A stretch of 64,000 nt of DNA from NCBI RefSeq assembly GCF_031877795.1, contig NC_133931.1:135074621-135138620 (forward strand), read 5' to 3'. A program made the position numbers and the translations under genes. Of the stretch, positions 9,101-23,200 are shown in pieces. The notes below the pieces were generated by a model, which worked only from the letters and a program-made list of their open reading frames with translations, did not search any database and was not told the DNA's origin. Numbering within the stretch: the stretch's first letter is position 1; each line of letters opens with the position of its first letter. This stretch comes from Strix aluco. Taxonomy: Eukaryota > Chordata > Aves > Strigiformes > Strigidae.

Positions 9101-11539
9101 CCTGTTACAAAACAAAAGGGATGCCTCCAATCCAAACAACTGTTAAGCAGCAACTTTTAAAACATAGTCTATAGCAGACTCAATAAAATAACAACTAAGT
9201 ATGTGAGGACTACAGCAAACCCATGAAAACCTAATGAGATTTCTGTCTGGTAAATTAACCCTTGACCACATTTTAACCTCCTGATGCTGACTCTTTCAGC
9301 AGGTTAACAGTGCTTATTTTATCATGATGCTACTGGCATACAACAAAGTAGTATATAATAGCAAAATAAAAAAGAAAAAAACAGAGAAATGAATAGGGCA
9401 GATACTTGCCCAACAGCATGGTTTTCTGTAAAGCCTGTGATTCGAATGCAGCATCCAGGACTGAACCTTAAATTAGGAAAAAGGAAAGTACCAGTAGGAA
9501 GAAAACATATGATGATTGTATCCATATGCTAAACTATCAGATGTGGAATTAAAAGTACATGCAAACAAGTTTCTTCAAAGAAAGAAGGAAAGAAAACAAA
9601 GAAGTAATACCAGTTTAAATGTTTTTAACATATGGATTAATGACACATTGCACATATCATTGTAATTTAGAACTAGCATTGCACAAACCTAGAGGCCTCC
9701 ATAAGTAACTGCATTTAAATGCCCATTTACCTGATAATGCAATGCAAGGCAATTTTCGGTAAACATTTATGTACCAGAAGATTATGCTAGCTGGGAAAAC
9801 TAAAATTAAGATATTGCACAAACAGTGCAAGAAACCAAGAGCCCAAACAAATCTTTTATTGCAGAAAGGTGAAAAGTAAATTTACTTTAACAGTATTTTC
9901 AGCCTTCATCATAACTAAGACTTCAGATTTAGGGTTGACTGTAAAAGCTTTAGAAAGGAAAAGGGCCGGCAACTGTCTTAGAGCACTGGCCCATTTCTTG
10001 GAGCAAAGCAGCCTTAGTATCCTTCTGGCTCTGCTAGTAGTCTTCTGCATAATTCCTGCATGGGCAACCCCTGTCATCTCACTGGGGGTTTTTGTGACTA
10101 TAAAGTGAGACAATACTTTCTCAACTTGAAAATAATAGTCTACTGTTGAAAATAATAGTCTATTACTATTGATTGTGGCAAACCTAGCTGCATCTAGCTC
10201 CTCGGATTGTCCTAATCTAGCTCCTTCTGAATTGGTAAAGGGCAAAAATTGTGCTACACATACATATTAACTTGAATAACAGTTGCTACAAAACAGGAGT
10301 GGATCATCTAGACCTGTGAATTGATGCTCAGGAAAGAATGCTCAGCTCTGCACACCATCACAAGCAAAGCAGTACAGTCCTATACCACAAGCTACCAGAG
10401 AACAAGTTAAATGACAGTGTGACTGACTCATATAAATTATCAGTATCCCATCTCAACAATGCTTATTTCCTGACCAACTGAGCAAATCAAAATAAAATAA
10501 AAAAAGACACTAGCCCAGGACCTAACAGCAATAAATGAATCACTGGAAGAACAAACCAAGTAAAAATGTTGTAAATTGTAATAGGTTCTTGCAGGGTCAG
10601 TGAAGTTCCCAGCTTGCTCTCCTTGAAATTAAACTCACAAAATGGCCAGCCATGATTAAGTGATAATAAAGTAGCCTAGAAGTCACTTGGATATCAGGCC
10701 AGTCAAAGAATTTGTGTACAACCCCTAATCTCACAGATGGCTTAATTTGCATGTCCTCCCTTATGAATACCAAGAGAGAATCATGCAAACACTTCAGAAT
10801 CCTTCACATACTTTATGTGAGATTTCTGCCCCACTATAGTTCATGGGGGCTGTAGAAAACATCAAATCTCCTGATGCAGTTATAGTCTAAGACAAACATG
10901 AAGAAAGGAAAAGGAAGATAAATGCTTAAAGATTGTGTTTACTAAGTTTGCTGGAAAATCTGTTGTTTAGAAGTTGTTAAGTACACATTAAATGGCTTTG
11001 GTCATGATTTAAGCCCTCCTGACAGCCTGAAATCCAGAAGACACAAAGATGATACAAAGTCTCCTTTCAGAATCACAGACTCTCACTCAGGATCACTATT
11101 GGACATGCTCAGAGCTCGAGTGGAGATATTAACATAGCAGCAAGAGGTCTGTAGGAAAAAGCAGTGCCATTTATTAAACAAGTGGCTATAACGACAAAAA
11201 AACAAACAAGCTTTTGGACCCAAAGAAGGGCCTTAAGTTTATCTGCTCTTTTTTAGTAACTGCATCAACTGGGCTAGTAAAAAATATTACCTCTCTCTAC
11301 AAATGTTCATTTATGAACTTTGGCAGTTACAACAATGTTCAAAACTATTACTACTAGCAGGCAATGGCTATATTGATACTACATCATATTACTGGCATTA
11401 TCTACACTATTAATATCTTAACTGTCTGTGTCTCTCTCCTCTTTATATCCTAGTCTTCACATGCCTACCATCCTTAAACTCAGAGCTCTGACATAATCAA
11501 GGGTATTCCAAGAGAAAAAATACTAAGGTCAAAGAAAGA
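6196..11539. other. Intergenic sequence upstream of ETV1, no gene recognised
   Basis: A GT-rich low-complexity stretch follows the CpG island at about 6219-6259. A T-rich tract lies near 6886-6902, and an A17 at 8060-8076. The part at about 7270-7960 is less AT-rich than its surroundings and has overlapping open frames of 60-110 codons with no recognisable domain. A 20-bp imperfect tandem duplication sits at 10126-10164. On the minus strand at 9856-10245 there is a 129-codon open frame ending just before an AATAAA; it was not recognised. Confidence 0.7.
10126..10164. repeat. Two-copy tandem duplication, about 20 bp
   Basis: TTGAAAATAATAGTCTA occurs twice in direct succession, each with a short diverged tail, giving a period of 20 bp. 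Confidence 0.9.
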
Positions 11540-12568
11540 GGACTCAGAGTTGCAGTCAATGGCTCCATGTCCAAGTGGAGAGCAGTGACAAGTGGGATTC
11601 CTCAGAGGTCAGTTGGGACCAGCATTGTTTAACATCTTCATTGGCAACATGGGCAGTGGGATTGAGTGCACCCTCAGCAAGTTTGCTGACAACACCAAGC
11701 TGTGTGGTGCGGTCGACATGCTGGAGGGAAGGGATGTTCCATCCAGAGGGACCTGGACAGGCTGGAGAGGTGGGCCCGTGTGAACCTCATGAGTTCAACA
11801 AGGCCAAGTGCCAGGTCCTGCACGTGGATCAGGGCAATCTCATGCACAAATACAGGCTGGATAAAAAGTGCATTGAGAGCAGCCCTGAGGAGAAGGATTC
11901 AGGGGTAGTAGTGGATGGAAAACTGACTATGAGCCGGCAATGTGCGCTCGCAGCCCAGAAAGCCAACTGTATCCTGGGCTGCATCAAGAAAAGTGTGGCC
12001 AGCAGGTCAAGGGAGGGGATTCTGCCCCTCTACTTCAGTCTCTTGAGACCCACCTGGAGTCCTGTGTCCAGCTCTGGGGCTCCCAGCATAAAAAGGACAT
12101 AGACCTGCTCAAGTGGGTCCAGAGGAGGGCTACTAAGATGATCAGGGGCTTGGAGCACCTCCCCTGTGAGGACAGACTGAGAGAGTTGGGGTTGTTCAGC
12201 CTAAAGCAGAAAAGGCTCTGGGGAGACCTTATAGCAGTCTTCCAGTACTTAAAGGGGGCCTACAGGAAAGATGGGGGGGGGACATTTTGTCAGGGAGTAT
12301 AGTGATAAGATGAGGGGGAATGGTTTTAAACTGAAAGATCATAGATTTAGATTAGATATAAAGAAGAAATTATTTCCTTTAAGGGTGGTGAGACACAGGA
12401 ACAGGTTGCCCAGAGAAGCTGTGGATGTCCCCACCCTGGAAGTGTTCAAGGCCAGGTTGGACGGGGCTTTGAGCAACCTGGTCTCATGGAAGGTGTCCCT
12501 GCCCATGGCAGGGGGTTGGAACTAGATGATCTTTAAGGTCCCTTCCAACCCAAACCATTCTATGATTA
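11540..12568 (+). mobile_element. CR1 non-LTR retrotransposon, 5'-truncated, decayed
   Basis: This plus-strand copy starts within the reverse-transcriptase palm region and runs to the characteristic bird CR1 3' end, with TTGGAACTAGATGATCTTTA then CATTCTATGATT at 12556-12567. Translated pieces match the CR1 ORF2 C-terminus in order: [89 protein letters not shown], and RLDIKKKLFPLRVVRHRNRLP. They fall in different frames, so there are at least four frameshifts, one of them close to the conserved GIPQ segment. The polymerase box that is normally FADD reads FADN, so a catalytic Asp is lost. The 5' half, including the endonuclease, is absent, as in most bird copies. It cannot encode a working enzyme. 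Confidence 0.95.
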
Positions 12569-15500
12569 AAATCTAAGCCCAGCACCAAGCACATAAATAA
12601 CAAGACACTGAAAAGCAGATATAGATTAGTTATAGAAATAAAAATTTAAAAGACAGTGAATAGTATTTCTTAACGCTTTTCTAAATAGTAAAGACCTCTC
12701 TTAATAGCAGAAACAAATAATAAAGACCTAGGTAAACCCTGATATTAGTTGAAAAGTATATTTGTTGTAAATGCTGTTTTAGCGACAAACCCTGCCCCAA
12801 TCTCCAGTTAATTAGGAAGCCACTTTGCTGGCAAGAGGGTGAGGGGTATGTGTTGCCATTTGTGTTCAGGTGATGAATTAATTATTAGTGCCCATTGGCA
12901 CTAGGGAGCATGTATTCATTATAGAGTAGCTAACATAGGAGGAAAAGACTATGTTAACTTCTGTGAGGAAAATCAGATCATATACATTATGTTCTCAGTT
13001 TTGACATATTTAATATCTTCTGTAATTTTTAGTTGTTGAGAATGCCAGCCTTGCAACAGGGCTCTGTTGTGCCTGTGAAGGTGCTGAATAAAGATGCCCG
13101 TCTCTGCCATAGAGAGCACATGTGTTTGTTCATCAAACATAAGTGAAAATGTGTCCCTCCTCCCACCCCAAACTGGCATCCTTGAGAGGCAGAGGTAACA
13201 AAATAGGCAGTAGCTAGGTATGGCTTCTATCTGTGCCAGACAAAGGCATTTTAAATCAGAGGTTTTAAGGCAGTATTTGAAAGAAAACAACGTATGAGGT
13301 TCCTGAGCTTTCCATGGGAACTTTTCCCGTATAAAGCAGAAAGTAAGTAGCAAATGTGGGGCACTGCAGGCTTTTGTTATTGCATGTATGGCTATTACAG
13401 CTATTAGACAGCTATCTACTTCAGACAGTATTGCAGTTCAGTTAAACTACATTTCGAAGAGCCGAAGGCAAAGTGCTTCTATGAGAGATGGTTGAGGAAA
13501 GCATGGAAACCAGGGGGAGGATGGCAATACAGATAAGGAGCTAGTCCTTGGTAGCACTACATAACATGTGCAGGTAGAAGTGCCAAAAGAGAAAGTGAAG
13601 TTCAGAGATAAGAAAATTGCAGGTAGGTGGTGACTTGGAAAAGCTAATGATAACAAGGTTTAGACTGAGTACTACACAACTATTTTAGCCATGTGGTAAG
13701 TTAACTCCTCACTAGGAAGAAATTCCAGGTGGGAAGAAATCACCTAAAAATGGAGCCTAAAATTATACGTACAGGTGGAATAGGATGTACAGGAGCTACA
13801 GGCCAGAGTCCCCCCAGATGAATTGTGCAAGTCTTCATAGAAATAATACATGTCACAGAGGATATACCAACACAATAACTTTTAAACCCTTATAATTACA
13901 AAACAGGCACAGAACATTTAGAAACAGGAAGCAATCTTTACATTAGTGAATTTAATGTGCTTAAAAACTTTCATTTGCACCTCCCAAAATCTGTTAGCAA
14001 GATAGGAAAGCATAATTACCCCTGTTTTTCCAAAAAGGAAAATTAGGCTCTTGAGAGTATACCAAGGATCAATAAGAGAGGCGAATGTTGCATGCTGGGA
14101 GGATTTCAGTCATATTCAAGGGCTTCATTGCTTCTCTGACCTAGCTATATTGGGTCACCAAACTCAGCTCTGATTTTAGTGGCTTCTTCCACATAGAGTG
14201 CACAAGGTTACCATCATTCGCAACTTTGCAATTCATTAGTTTTCTGTATTTGAAAAAGAGGGGAGAAGGCAAGAACATGCAATCTTTGAATGTTATGAAT
14301 TTCATTTTTTAAACTGCCATGTTTTAATAAGACATTCTGTAAGTTACTGGTTCGCATTGGATGTTATTTCGTCATAAAGATTTTTTTTGTCTGTTTTGAA
14401 GAATAAATTATATTTTAAAATCTGCATTCAAACAAACAAACAACTAAAAAAAGGAACTGAAAGCAAGAGGTGGAATCGAAGCAGCGTTATATGCGACAAG
14501 GGCCAGTTGGGGCAAATATGGTCTAGCCCCACCTGCTACTGCTGCTGTAACAACTACAGGTTCACCACAGGGAAGTAAACAAGACTGCAGCTTAAGAGAA
14601 GCTGCCCAGAAAAGGAGCATCTTGCTCTCTGAAATATCTTGCTCTGGATCCACACAGTTTTAGGCTTTTCAGGCCTGCACAGCCATAGAAGAATTCACCA
14701 GTGACTTTCCAGTATTGTAGATTAAAAAAAAAATGGTTCTATAACTAAAATAGTACAACTTCTGAGAACTGCCTGCTGCCTTAATAAGCAAACAGTGTGT
14801 GTACCATTCACAAAGAGCGAGAAGGATTCTTGTAGCATAGTGACATTTCATGGTCTTATATTTCTTTCTAACACATTGCAGGCTGGAGAAATTACTGTAA
14901 ATGTGAAAAACCTTTTTTACATAAGGAGTTCCTCATAAGTTATTCTGCTCCATCTATTTTCTTGTGCATATTATTCTACCTATTCAGTTTTATCATTAAA
15001 AAAGTATAACTGAATAGTAGAGCAGAGATTTTGAATCAAAAGTCTGCACAATCTCCTGTTTTGTTCTAAAGGAGGGGGTAGAGATTTTAACAAATTTTCC
15101 ACTAATTTTCTTTCCTCTTTACTGTAGCTTTTTATTTGGTCTCTGTATTTCTTAGGTTGGCATGGTATTAAATTGGGAGGTACCTGCTCTACATACGAGT
15201 TTGGAAACACCATAGACCAAGACTTGCAAGTAACTGAAGTTTTTTGTGAAGGGTTTTCAGACCATCTGCAGGAAAAAATGTACTATTGTGAAAAAGATCC
15301 GCAGAAGGAACTGCTCTTAAAATGTCGTGCCTAGAAACAGCAAGGGTTGCACAAAGTTTCCACTACTTTTGAAAAAGAGCGTTAAAATAAAATAATAAAA
15401 TTATAATAAGAAAAAAAGTCAGTTCAACAAATGCCAGTCAGTCTGAATGGAAATTTTCAGTTTGGCAGAATTTCAGAAATGGAATGGCAGAACAGAGGCA

Positions 15501-15962
15501 GAAGGATTTGACATTTATTTGCTAGTGTTTCGAAATCACATCTTGGTTGAGAAAGAGGGAAGGAGAAGAAATAAACATCTCTAAGAAAAACAGCACTATA
15601 AAAGGTACAGTTTATGTTTGATAGGACTCATTATGTAATTATATTATGCCATTCTTATCATGATCCATTTTATTTCTTAACCTAAGGTTTAAAATACAGT
15701 AATCATATTTGTCTTTTGTACATAATAGGCTTCACTGGCATTCATTTTTTCAATTTTGGTTTGGGTTCATCTTTATTTATTGTAATTTTAGTTTCAAGTG
15801 CTAACTTTAGCTCTCTTTCAATGTTAATTGCTATGTTTATTTTTCTTTTTAATTTTAGAGGCCTGCAGTACAGTTTGAACTGGAGATTAATTAAATTCCT
15901 GGTAAATCATATTCTAACAGGAAATGTTGGAATCCCATTGTGAACAGGGCCAGGCTATATTT

Positions 15963-15986
15963 AAAAAAAAAAAAAAAAAAAAAAAA
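15963..15986 (+). repeat. A24 homopolymer
   Basis: Uninterrupted A24. No retroelement body was recognised immediately before it. Confidence 0.95.
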
Positions 15987-17234
15987 TCTTCTCATTCAGT
16001 TAGAATCCAGTGCAAATAAGAACAGAAGCTTAGAACCATGTAAAAGTCCTCAGATTGTAGGTTTGCCTCAGGAAAACCATATGAATGTAAGACTCCTTAT
16101 ATCTAAGGTTACAATCTCTGAAATCTGGTACTTTATTCAGGATGTTCCTGTTACAAACTCTGTTGACTCTTTCTATTATCATCACTATGCTTTCGATGAT
16201 GGCCTAAGGAAGAAAGCTGGCTTCTATTCACATCTTACAAAGGAAAAATCAAATTTACTAAGCTCAGTCCCCTGAGTCATTGTGATTTTTATTTTTTTTT
16301 TGTACAGGGAAGATACAAAGGAAAACATACCTGAATTATGGAACTTTCTTGCTTGCTTTCTCTTAATGTTGATTTGCTTTATTAACTCTGGTTATTAAAT
16401 TACATTTTCTAAATGTAATTCATGGCAAAAACATGTACCAAGTGTGTGAGGGCTAGCACAAGTCAAAGAAAAGCCTTCCAAGGAGGACTTTCAATCTTCT
16501 ACACTGATACAATGATTTAGTTGCCTCATTCTCTGGGCTGGATGCCATTCTTTACTGTCAAGTTCGGTTCATAGCGTGTCAAAATATTAATTTCAAAACT
16601 AAAAGATACAGGATGAAAATTATCCTTGCCTTCCAGGGAGGTTCATGTCATCATCATAAAGATGCCATCTTTGGTACAAGTTCCTTAGATGACATAGATT
16701 CAAAGGAGCAGTACTATACACAAAGAAGCATCTATATGTACAGACACACCTAAAGTTATTCAAAAACTAAACTCCATTCAGAATTCTACCCTTAGGATGG
16801 TAAAAATGGTGTATTTGACAGATACTGGTCAGTTTGTTAAACAAAGAAAGTTTGTTTCTTGGACAATGCTCAAAAGCTTAAGCAACGGGTAAGTTGTTAG
16901 AGCCATGTATAATGCAACTCAGCTCAAACTATTGACAACACGGACACCAAGGTTATATACATGAAGTCAAATTAGTTCAAAAAGCGATTAACACATTACA
17001 ATGATAAAATGACAAAATATGTAAATATTTTGACTGAATCACACAGTAAAATTATGCATGTCCATGAAGTATTTAACTCTGGAATATGGAAAAGCAAAGA
17101 GTAAACTCAGCCTTGAAGCTGAGAGCTTGAAAAATTAAAGAAAGCAAAATTAGAAATAATTTCTCTAAAATAGGTGTCACCTCTTAAAGACAACCAATGT
17201 CAGATAAATGTTTGTTACAAAAACAGGGGAAAAG

Positions 17235-17247
17235 CCCCCCCCCCCCC
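17235..17247. repeat. C13 homopolymer
   Basis: Thirteen consecutive C in AT-rich sequence. Long C runs are rare here, and the exact length may be a sequencing uncertainty. Confidence 0.9.
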
Positions 17248-20200
17248 ATTTAACATCATCCTACATTTATTCATACAGGAATAACACCTTTTTATTATGA
17301 AATGGAGCTGAAAGTTTCCTATAAATAACTAGAATAAATATATTGACAATTAAGATTTCCTGATTTGTACACTCTATATCTTTATAGTATAAAAGAGGGA
17401 AAAGAAGACCAGCCTTAAACTAGGAATCAAATGTTTGGAAATTCTGGATGTTCAAAACTGGTGAACAATTTCAGAGCATTTCTATTTCAAACTTACCATT
17501 GAAAATTTAAAAAAAAAAAAAAAAAAGAAAAGAAAAAGGAGACACACCAATCTGTTATTTAGGCTCAAGAAATCATGTTCTATAGATCCTGTCATTTCAA
17601 ACGTAAGAATACTTTGTTCTCTCAAAGATATCAGTCAGCAACCTTACAATACATACCATGAAATTTATTTATTTTGTTAGATTCTGTAAAAGCAATTTTC
17701 CAACTTTCTAAGGTCTGCTTATAAAAACCGTAATTAAAAGGACACTTTTCTCTTTTCTTTCCACAATTCCACAAACCTGTAGCAAAATGTTGTTAAGAGT
17801 CATCATGATTCATTATGAGGTCATTCAGATTTCATATTTGTCACTTATGTCATATTTCCTGATCAAAGCATCCTCTCTTACCATGATCAAAAGCAAGATG
17901 AATCCACTCTCTGCCAAAAGTCTGCATTTGAGTAAGTCAAAAATGCCTTTGTCATCCAAAGAGTAATTATTCTCAATCCAGATATTGCTAACTAAGCACC
18001 AGCTCAGTGTCCTCTTTAAAGAAACTTTCATTACACAAACTTTTTATACATACAAAAATCAAATGTTTTCTTTTCACCTACTTGATATCTCCTAGGCACT
18101 TGAGATCTCCATGTGTTTGTGCTCATATTCGCTGACGTGAACATAGAACGATTTGTCTATGCTTAAAGCCTTTTTCACAAGCTGGTTAAAAACACATTTC
18201 CTCTCACAGCCTAAAGAGGATCGTGAGAGAATCTGTATAGGAGTAATCATTCTATGCATATAGTCTCTTTTGTAGGGAACTTTGCCTAGATTTGCTTTCT
18301 GAACTACGATTTCTGACTCAGCTTGAAGACTTAAGTGAGATTTTGCTTCTCCAAAGAAATCAGAGGACTAAAACTGAATTTCAAAAAGGTATTTATAAAC
18401 AAAATTATTACCTAAAAGGGCTATATGAGGATCCTAGAAGATAATCCTGAGTTTAAAAATAGGACTAGAATTCCTCCTTCTGTCTCGCACCAGCACATAG
18501 AAGTGACTTACAGGTTTGCCAGGGCATGCTCCTTCCACTGTTCCTTTACTAGGATTATGCACATACGGTCTTATTTCATCATCCAGAGAAAATAAGAAAA
18601 ATACAAAAAAAAAGATATGGCAAGTTGAGAAATCAATACAGCTTCCTTTTGTTTTCTTCCCCTTTTATATAAAAAAAAAACATTTGTAAGTTCACAAAGT
18701 AGAGAACTGCCCAGATGTTTAAAGATATTTTGTTAATAAATGTTGTAAATTTCCCCAAGTTTATTTTTGTGGTGCTGGATAGTTTTTCCAGATCTATTCT
18801 CCTTATCTTTAGTCTTTTGCTTCTGTAATAGATCACAGAAAGAGGAATGCTTGGTTTCTTACTGCGGGCACCCCTATGATCAGAACCTGTCAGAAGCTGT
18901 TGTGAATTGCCTCAGACCATTTAACTTGACTCTGAGTTTTACCAGTTACTGAAGAAAATTGGACAGATTATCCAATAGATAGATATATGGATAGATATTA
19001 TGATGCTAAACATTGAGAAACGTGTCACTATCTCATTTGCTTTAATGGTTTAGCCAAGACTTCTGGCACCTCTAATCCTGAATTGTCTTATCGGTTGGGT
19101 GTGGGGCAGCTCCTCAGCACAAACTTGAAATACAGTTGAGATCTTGGTTCATGCATATCTCTTCTTCTATTACTGCTTTAGTCCAGTTTTTTTATTAGTT
19201 CAACTCATTCTTTGAGTCACTGTATATTGTATACTCTGGAGAACTGGGGATGGTTAAAGCTGCTCAGTCCATGGGCTCTAAACATGATCCTCTCTCTTCC
19301 CTAATAGTAATTCATCTGTGAAGTTCTCATAGTTACCATCACGTCTTTAAAACTATTCCACAGTCATTAAGCAGATATATTTGCTGTTGTTTTTAAATCA
19401 TCCCTCACAAAATTGTACATTTCCTCTGTGTTGTTACATCTTTGATGATAAGTAAACCAATGGAAAATGTTGGATGGATGATTGAGCTGCAGCTCCACTT
19501 TTGAATGTAGTAGATTGGATACTCCATGTAGTAGACATTTTGGTGTTTTCCACATCAAGTTTTTCTAGTTTCACCAGAGGTATTTTGCTACACTGGTGCT
19601 CAGTTAAATTTATTAGATAAGGGGTTTTTTTTCAGCTGAGAAGTCCTGTTTCAGGTATACTAAAATGTATCACTAATTTGTTTTTCAGGTATTCCTGATT
19701 TCCTCCCATTAAAAAAACCCAGCCAAACAAAATCAAAACATTTAAAAAAATACTAGGTTTCTTTTAGAAATGCCCTTGACACTAAAAATGTTTGAAAACC
19801 GTAGGTAGAAATAATTCAAATTACCCTAAATGATAGGTTTTAAGTTTATAGATATTTTTGATGACTGAATTTTAAACAATATTTTAGCTGTTCTGAAACA
19901 AATTCACCTTTCAAGTTTTTGGAACTGCCCCAGGAAAAGTCAACTATTCACATAGATTTAATCTGGAATGAGCAGCAGCTACGAAGAGGGATGCTGGCCT
20001 AATTTCCAGTATATGGTTCAGTAACGAAGGATGATTGAACTAGTGCTTCTGTAATTGTTTTAGCTTTCCTCCTTACTAGAAAAGAGCAACTGTAGACTGC
20101 ACTGATTTCTTCAGAGTTGGAGAAAGGACTTTATCTCAGGTCACAAAAGACTGAGCCAGTGTTTGTAAAATTCCTTCAACAGCTTTAGAAAAGGGATGTG

Positions 20201-23200
20201 ATTTCACCATTTTCCAACTAATGGTTGCTTCCTAGTGGTTTTTGATTCTCCAGAAGATAACTGATGATACAGAAATAGTTTCTGCATAAACTACCTTAGG
20301 CTCTTCAATAGTCTTTCCATGCCACTTTGTTGCAACAGCATAGTAAGTCAAGACTATTAGAGATAGTTTATTATAACTTTGAAATATTTCTCATTTATTC
20401 TGTGGATCTTTTTTAGCAATAGGTCTTTTATTGCATCTGAGGCAGTCAGCTAAATGCAGCTTACAGGGTCGTGCAGCCTATTAAATTTTGCAAGCTCACT
20501 CAGAAAGCCTTTATCAGAGCTTAAATTCAGAGCTTTCTCCTGAAAGCACAAGCACCTCCTTGATCAAAGCCCAGAGAATCCAAATACTTCTGGCATTTAC
20601 TTAAAAAAACCCAAACAACAACTAAAACACATCATCTTGTGGGGAACTGAACGCTTTGGGAAAATGCTAGAATGGCAACTCAAAGAAGAATCCACATTGT
20701 GCATTTAAAAAGTAGCAGTTTTATATTAGGTTTAATATAGCAGAGAAATCTGTGCTGCCAGTTCTGTCTGACAAACATCCCTCAGCTTTTCCAAGGGGAA
20801 CACATCTAAGGCAAGAGTGCAGCTGAGTCTTGATGAGCATTTAGGCTTAGACTTCTGAGTAAAGACTGTCAACAAGAAAAGTATTCTTGCCAACTGTAGT
20901 GGTGCTTTTGCAAGACCACTAAACACAACTTTTTTTTTCTGTCCGAATATAGCATTTCTTATATTTGTCATGCTTTCCATATGGATGTCATCTGCTGTTC
21001 TGAATGTTTAATGGTGCAATATAAGTGTAGAGAAACATGTTCAGAAGCCCTCTCTTATCTGTACAAACATCTCTAGAATCAACTATTACAAAAATACTAC
21101 ACATAGCTTTAGAGTAAAACACTAAAAACATAACTCACCTCAGCACAAATACAAAACCACATTCATCCTGTTTATCACTGTTAAGATAAATTAGTAAATA
21201 TCAGAATGACAAGCACAAAAAAATTGTAGCTTGCTTACTTAGACTGATGATGATAGTGTCATATGCTGTTTATTAATAGCAGGGGTTATTTTTAACAGTG
21301 GTATAGTAACTGTTATAGTAAAAGAGAAAGTGCTATCAAAAATCTTAAATATCAAATGAGCCACATCTAGCAACCCTAAAGAAGATATTTGAAAACTGCA
21401 AGAACTGACCAATTCACTCCATAGTCATCAGCTTCATGACTTCCAGCATGACCCGAAAGGATCATCTCAATTTTCCTTTTTGGTTTTTAAGGAAAAAAAA
21501 AAACAAAAAACAAAACCCTAAGAAAATGTTTTTCCTTTGACTGGCCAAATTTTGTGAAACACCCTAGGAGCAAAACACATTTCACTGATTTTAAACCAAA
21601 ATTTGCCTTGTCAGTACAAATTTGATACAACAGTCTTCATTTTCACAGTCTGATTTTCTAGTCTAACTCATATTAATTATTCTTGTTCTGACTAAAATTT
21701 CCATAGAGATAGTAATTATGCAGAATAAGCTCAGGACATTTTTGTCTACTATGATAACTAGAAGGCTGTCCTTAGTAATGCTCAGTGTAACTAATACTAG
21801 TGTGGTCTAGAGGTCTTGAGATGGGACTAGGAAAGCACATACTTGTCATGTGCATTTAGTTTTGTACTGAAGGACAGAAGGCAAGTCTTTAAATTTTCTA
21901 TAGCTTTTATGTTCACTGAAAACAGCATGAAGAAGAACATTCTCCTGATAGGGGGGTGGGGGGGAATTTGTAATATAACCTGAGGAGTTTGATTTACAAG
22001 AATTACATTATTTTTTTTCCCCCAGGGAGATGGGCAAAACAAAGAACAGATGCAATAAAAAATACTGTCATCAAAATAACAGGTTTTTGACATTTTTTAC
22101 AGTCAGAAATTCTGTTTAAGACTTGCATATATACTTCAGAATTTCAGTGAAAAGTTTTGAAAAACGTTGATGAAGATGACAGGAAAAACTTACTCTCACA
22201 TTTCAAGTCAAAATGAATTTTGATGTTAGATTTCAGCTCACACACACCACACACTACTGATGAGGTGGTAGCAATGACTGTATTTAGAGTTGAGCTCGGT
22301 TCGGCTTGGCAAGCTGTGTTAATTGTGTGTTCCAGTTCACCTAATTTGCCTAACATTTGGAGAAAATTAATTCCTTAAAGTGAAAAGAGTACGCAGTTCA
22401 AATGGTTGTAAGGTTTTTATGCAATATTGTGTATTTTCCTTTTACTGTATACGAACAGAACAAGTGTATAGGAAGAAACAAAGAAACAAAAAGCAGCAGA
22501 GTACATTGTACTTCTCTTGACTATATCAAACCAAAGAGACTTCCCAGAAGCATCATCCACAAAAGGACAGCCCAGCATACTGAGGGACTGAAGCGGGGAC
22601 CTCATCCCCACGAGTAAGAGTCCTCATAGATTTACAGTTTAAGTGCTTCTGAGAACATAGCTTAGCTCTTTGGTGTACCACAAGTATGCAGCCGTTTTGT
22701 TAAAAAGTCCCAGCTGTATAGTAATCAGCACACATTTTAATCCATCCATTTTCTGCTATGAAACTGCAATAGAGCAGAATAGATAATTTTAACAAGCATC
22801 CACTGCATTCAGTTACAATCTTCACTTGAGCCGGTACTTAATTTCTGTAGGTGATAAACCAGTATACCACATAGAGATTCAATGAGACTGCAAGTCTTGG
22901 ATCTCTAATACAGATTAGAGAGGGATTTATTGGCGACAGATGACATAGAAGTAGGAGGGTGATAAAGGTGTCATTGATGCCCAAAAATACTATTCAGAAT
23001 TATACATTTTCCTTGTTGTATAATAAAACAACAGTTAGGGTACTACATAGCACACCTCCCTCTTCTCTCCAACACTGTAGCTATGTCCATCCCTAAGAAC
23101 AGAGATCAACCCTTGGTAGCATCATACATTCAGTCTGTCCTGTTTGCAACTGAATGTGCAGGGGTGTGTGTGGTGTTGTTTTTTTGGTTGGGTTTTTGCT

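Noticed and set aside
9433..9460. GATTCGAATGC, resembling a tRNA B box
   Set aside because: No matching A box, anticodon arm or acceptor pairing around it.
14980..15213. 77-codon minus-strand frame with protein-like composition
   Set aside because: No family was recognised and there are no splice or poly(A) cues. It is probably fortuitous.
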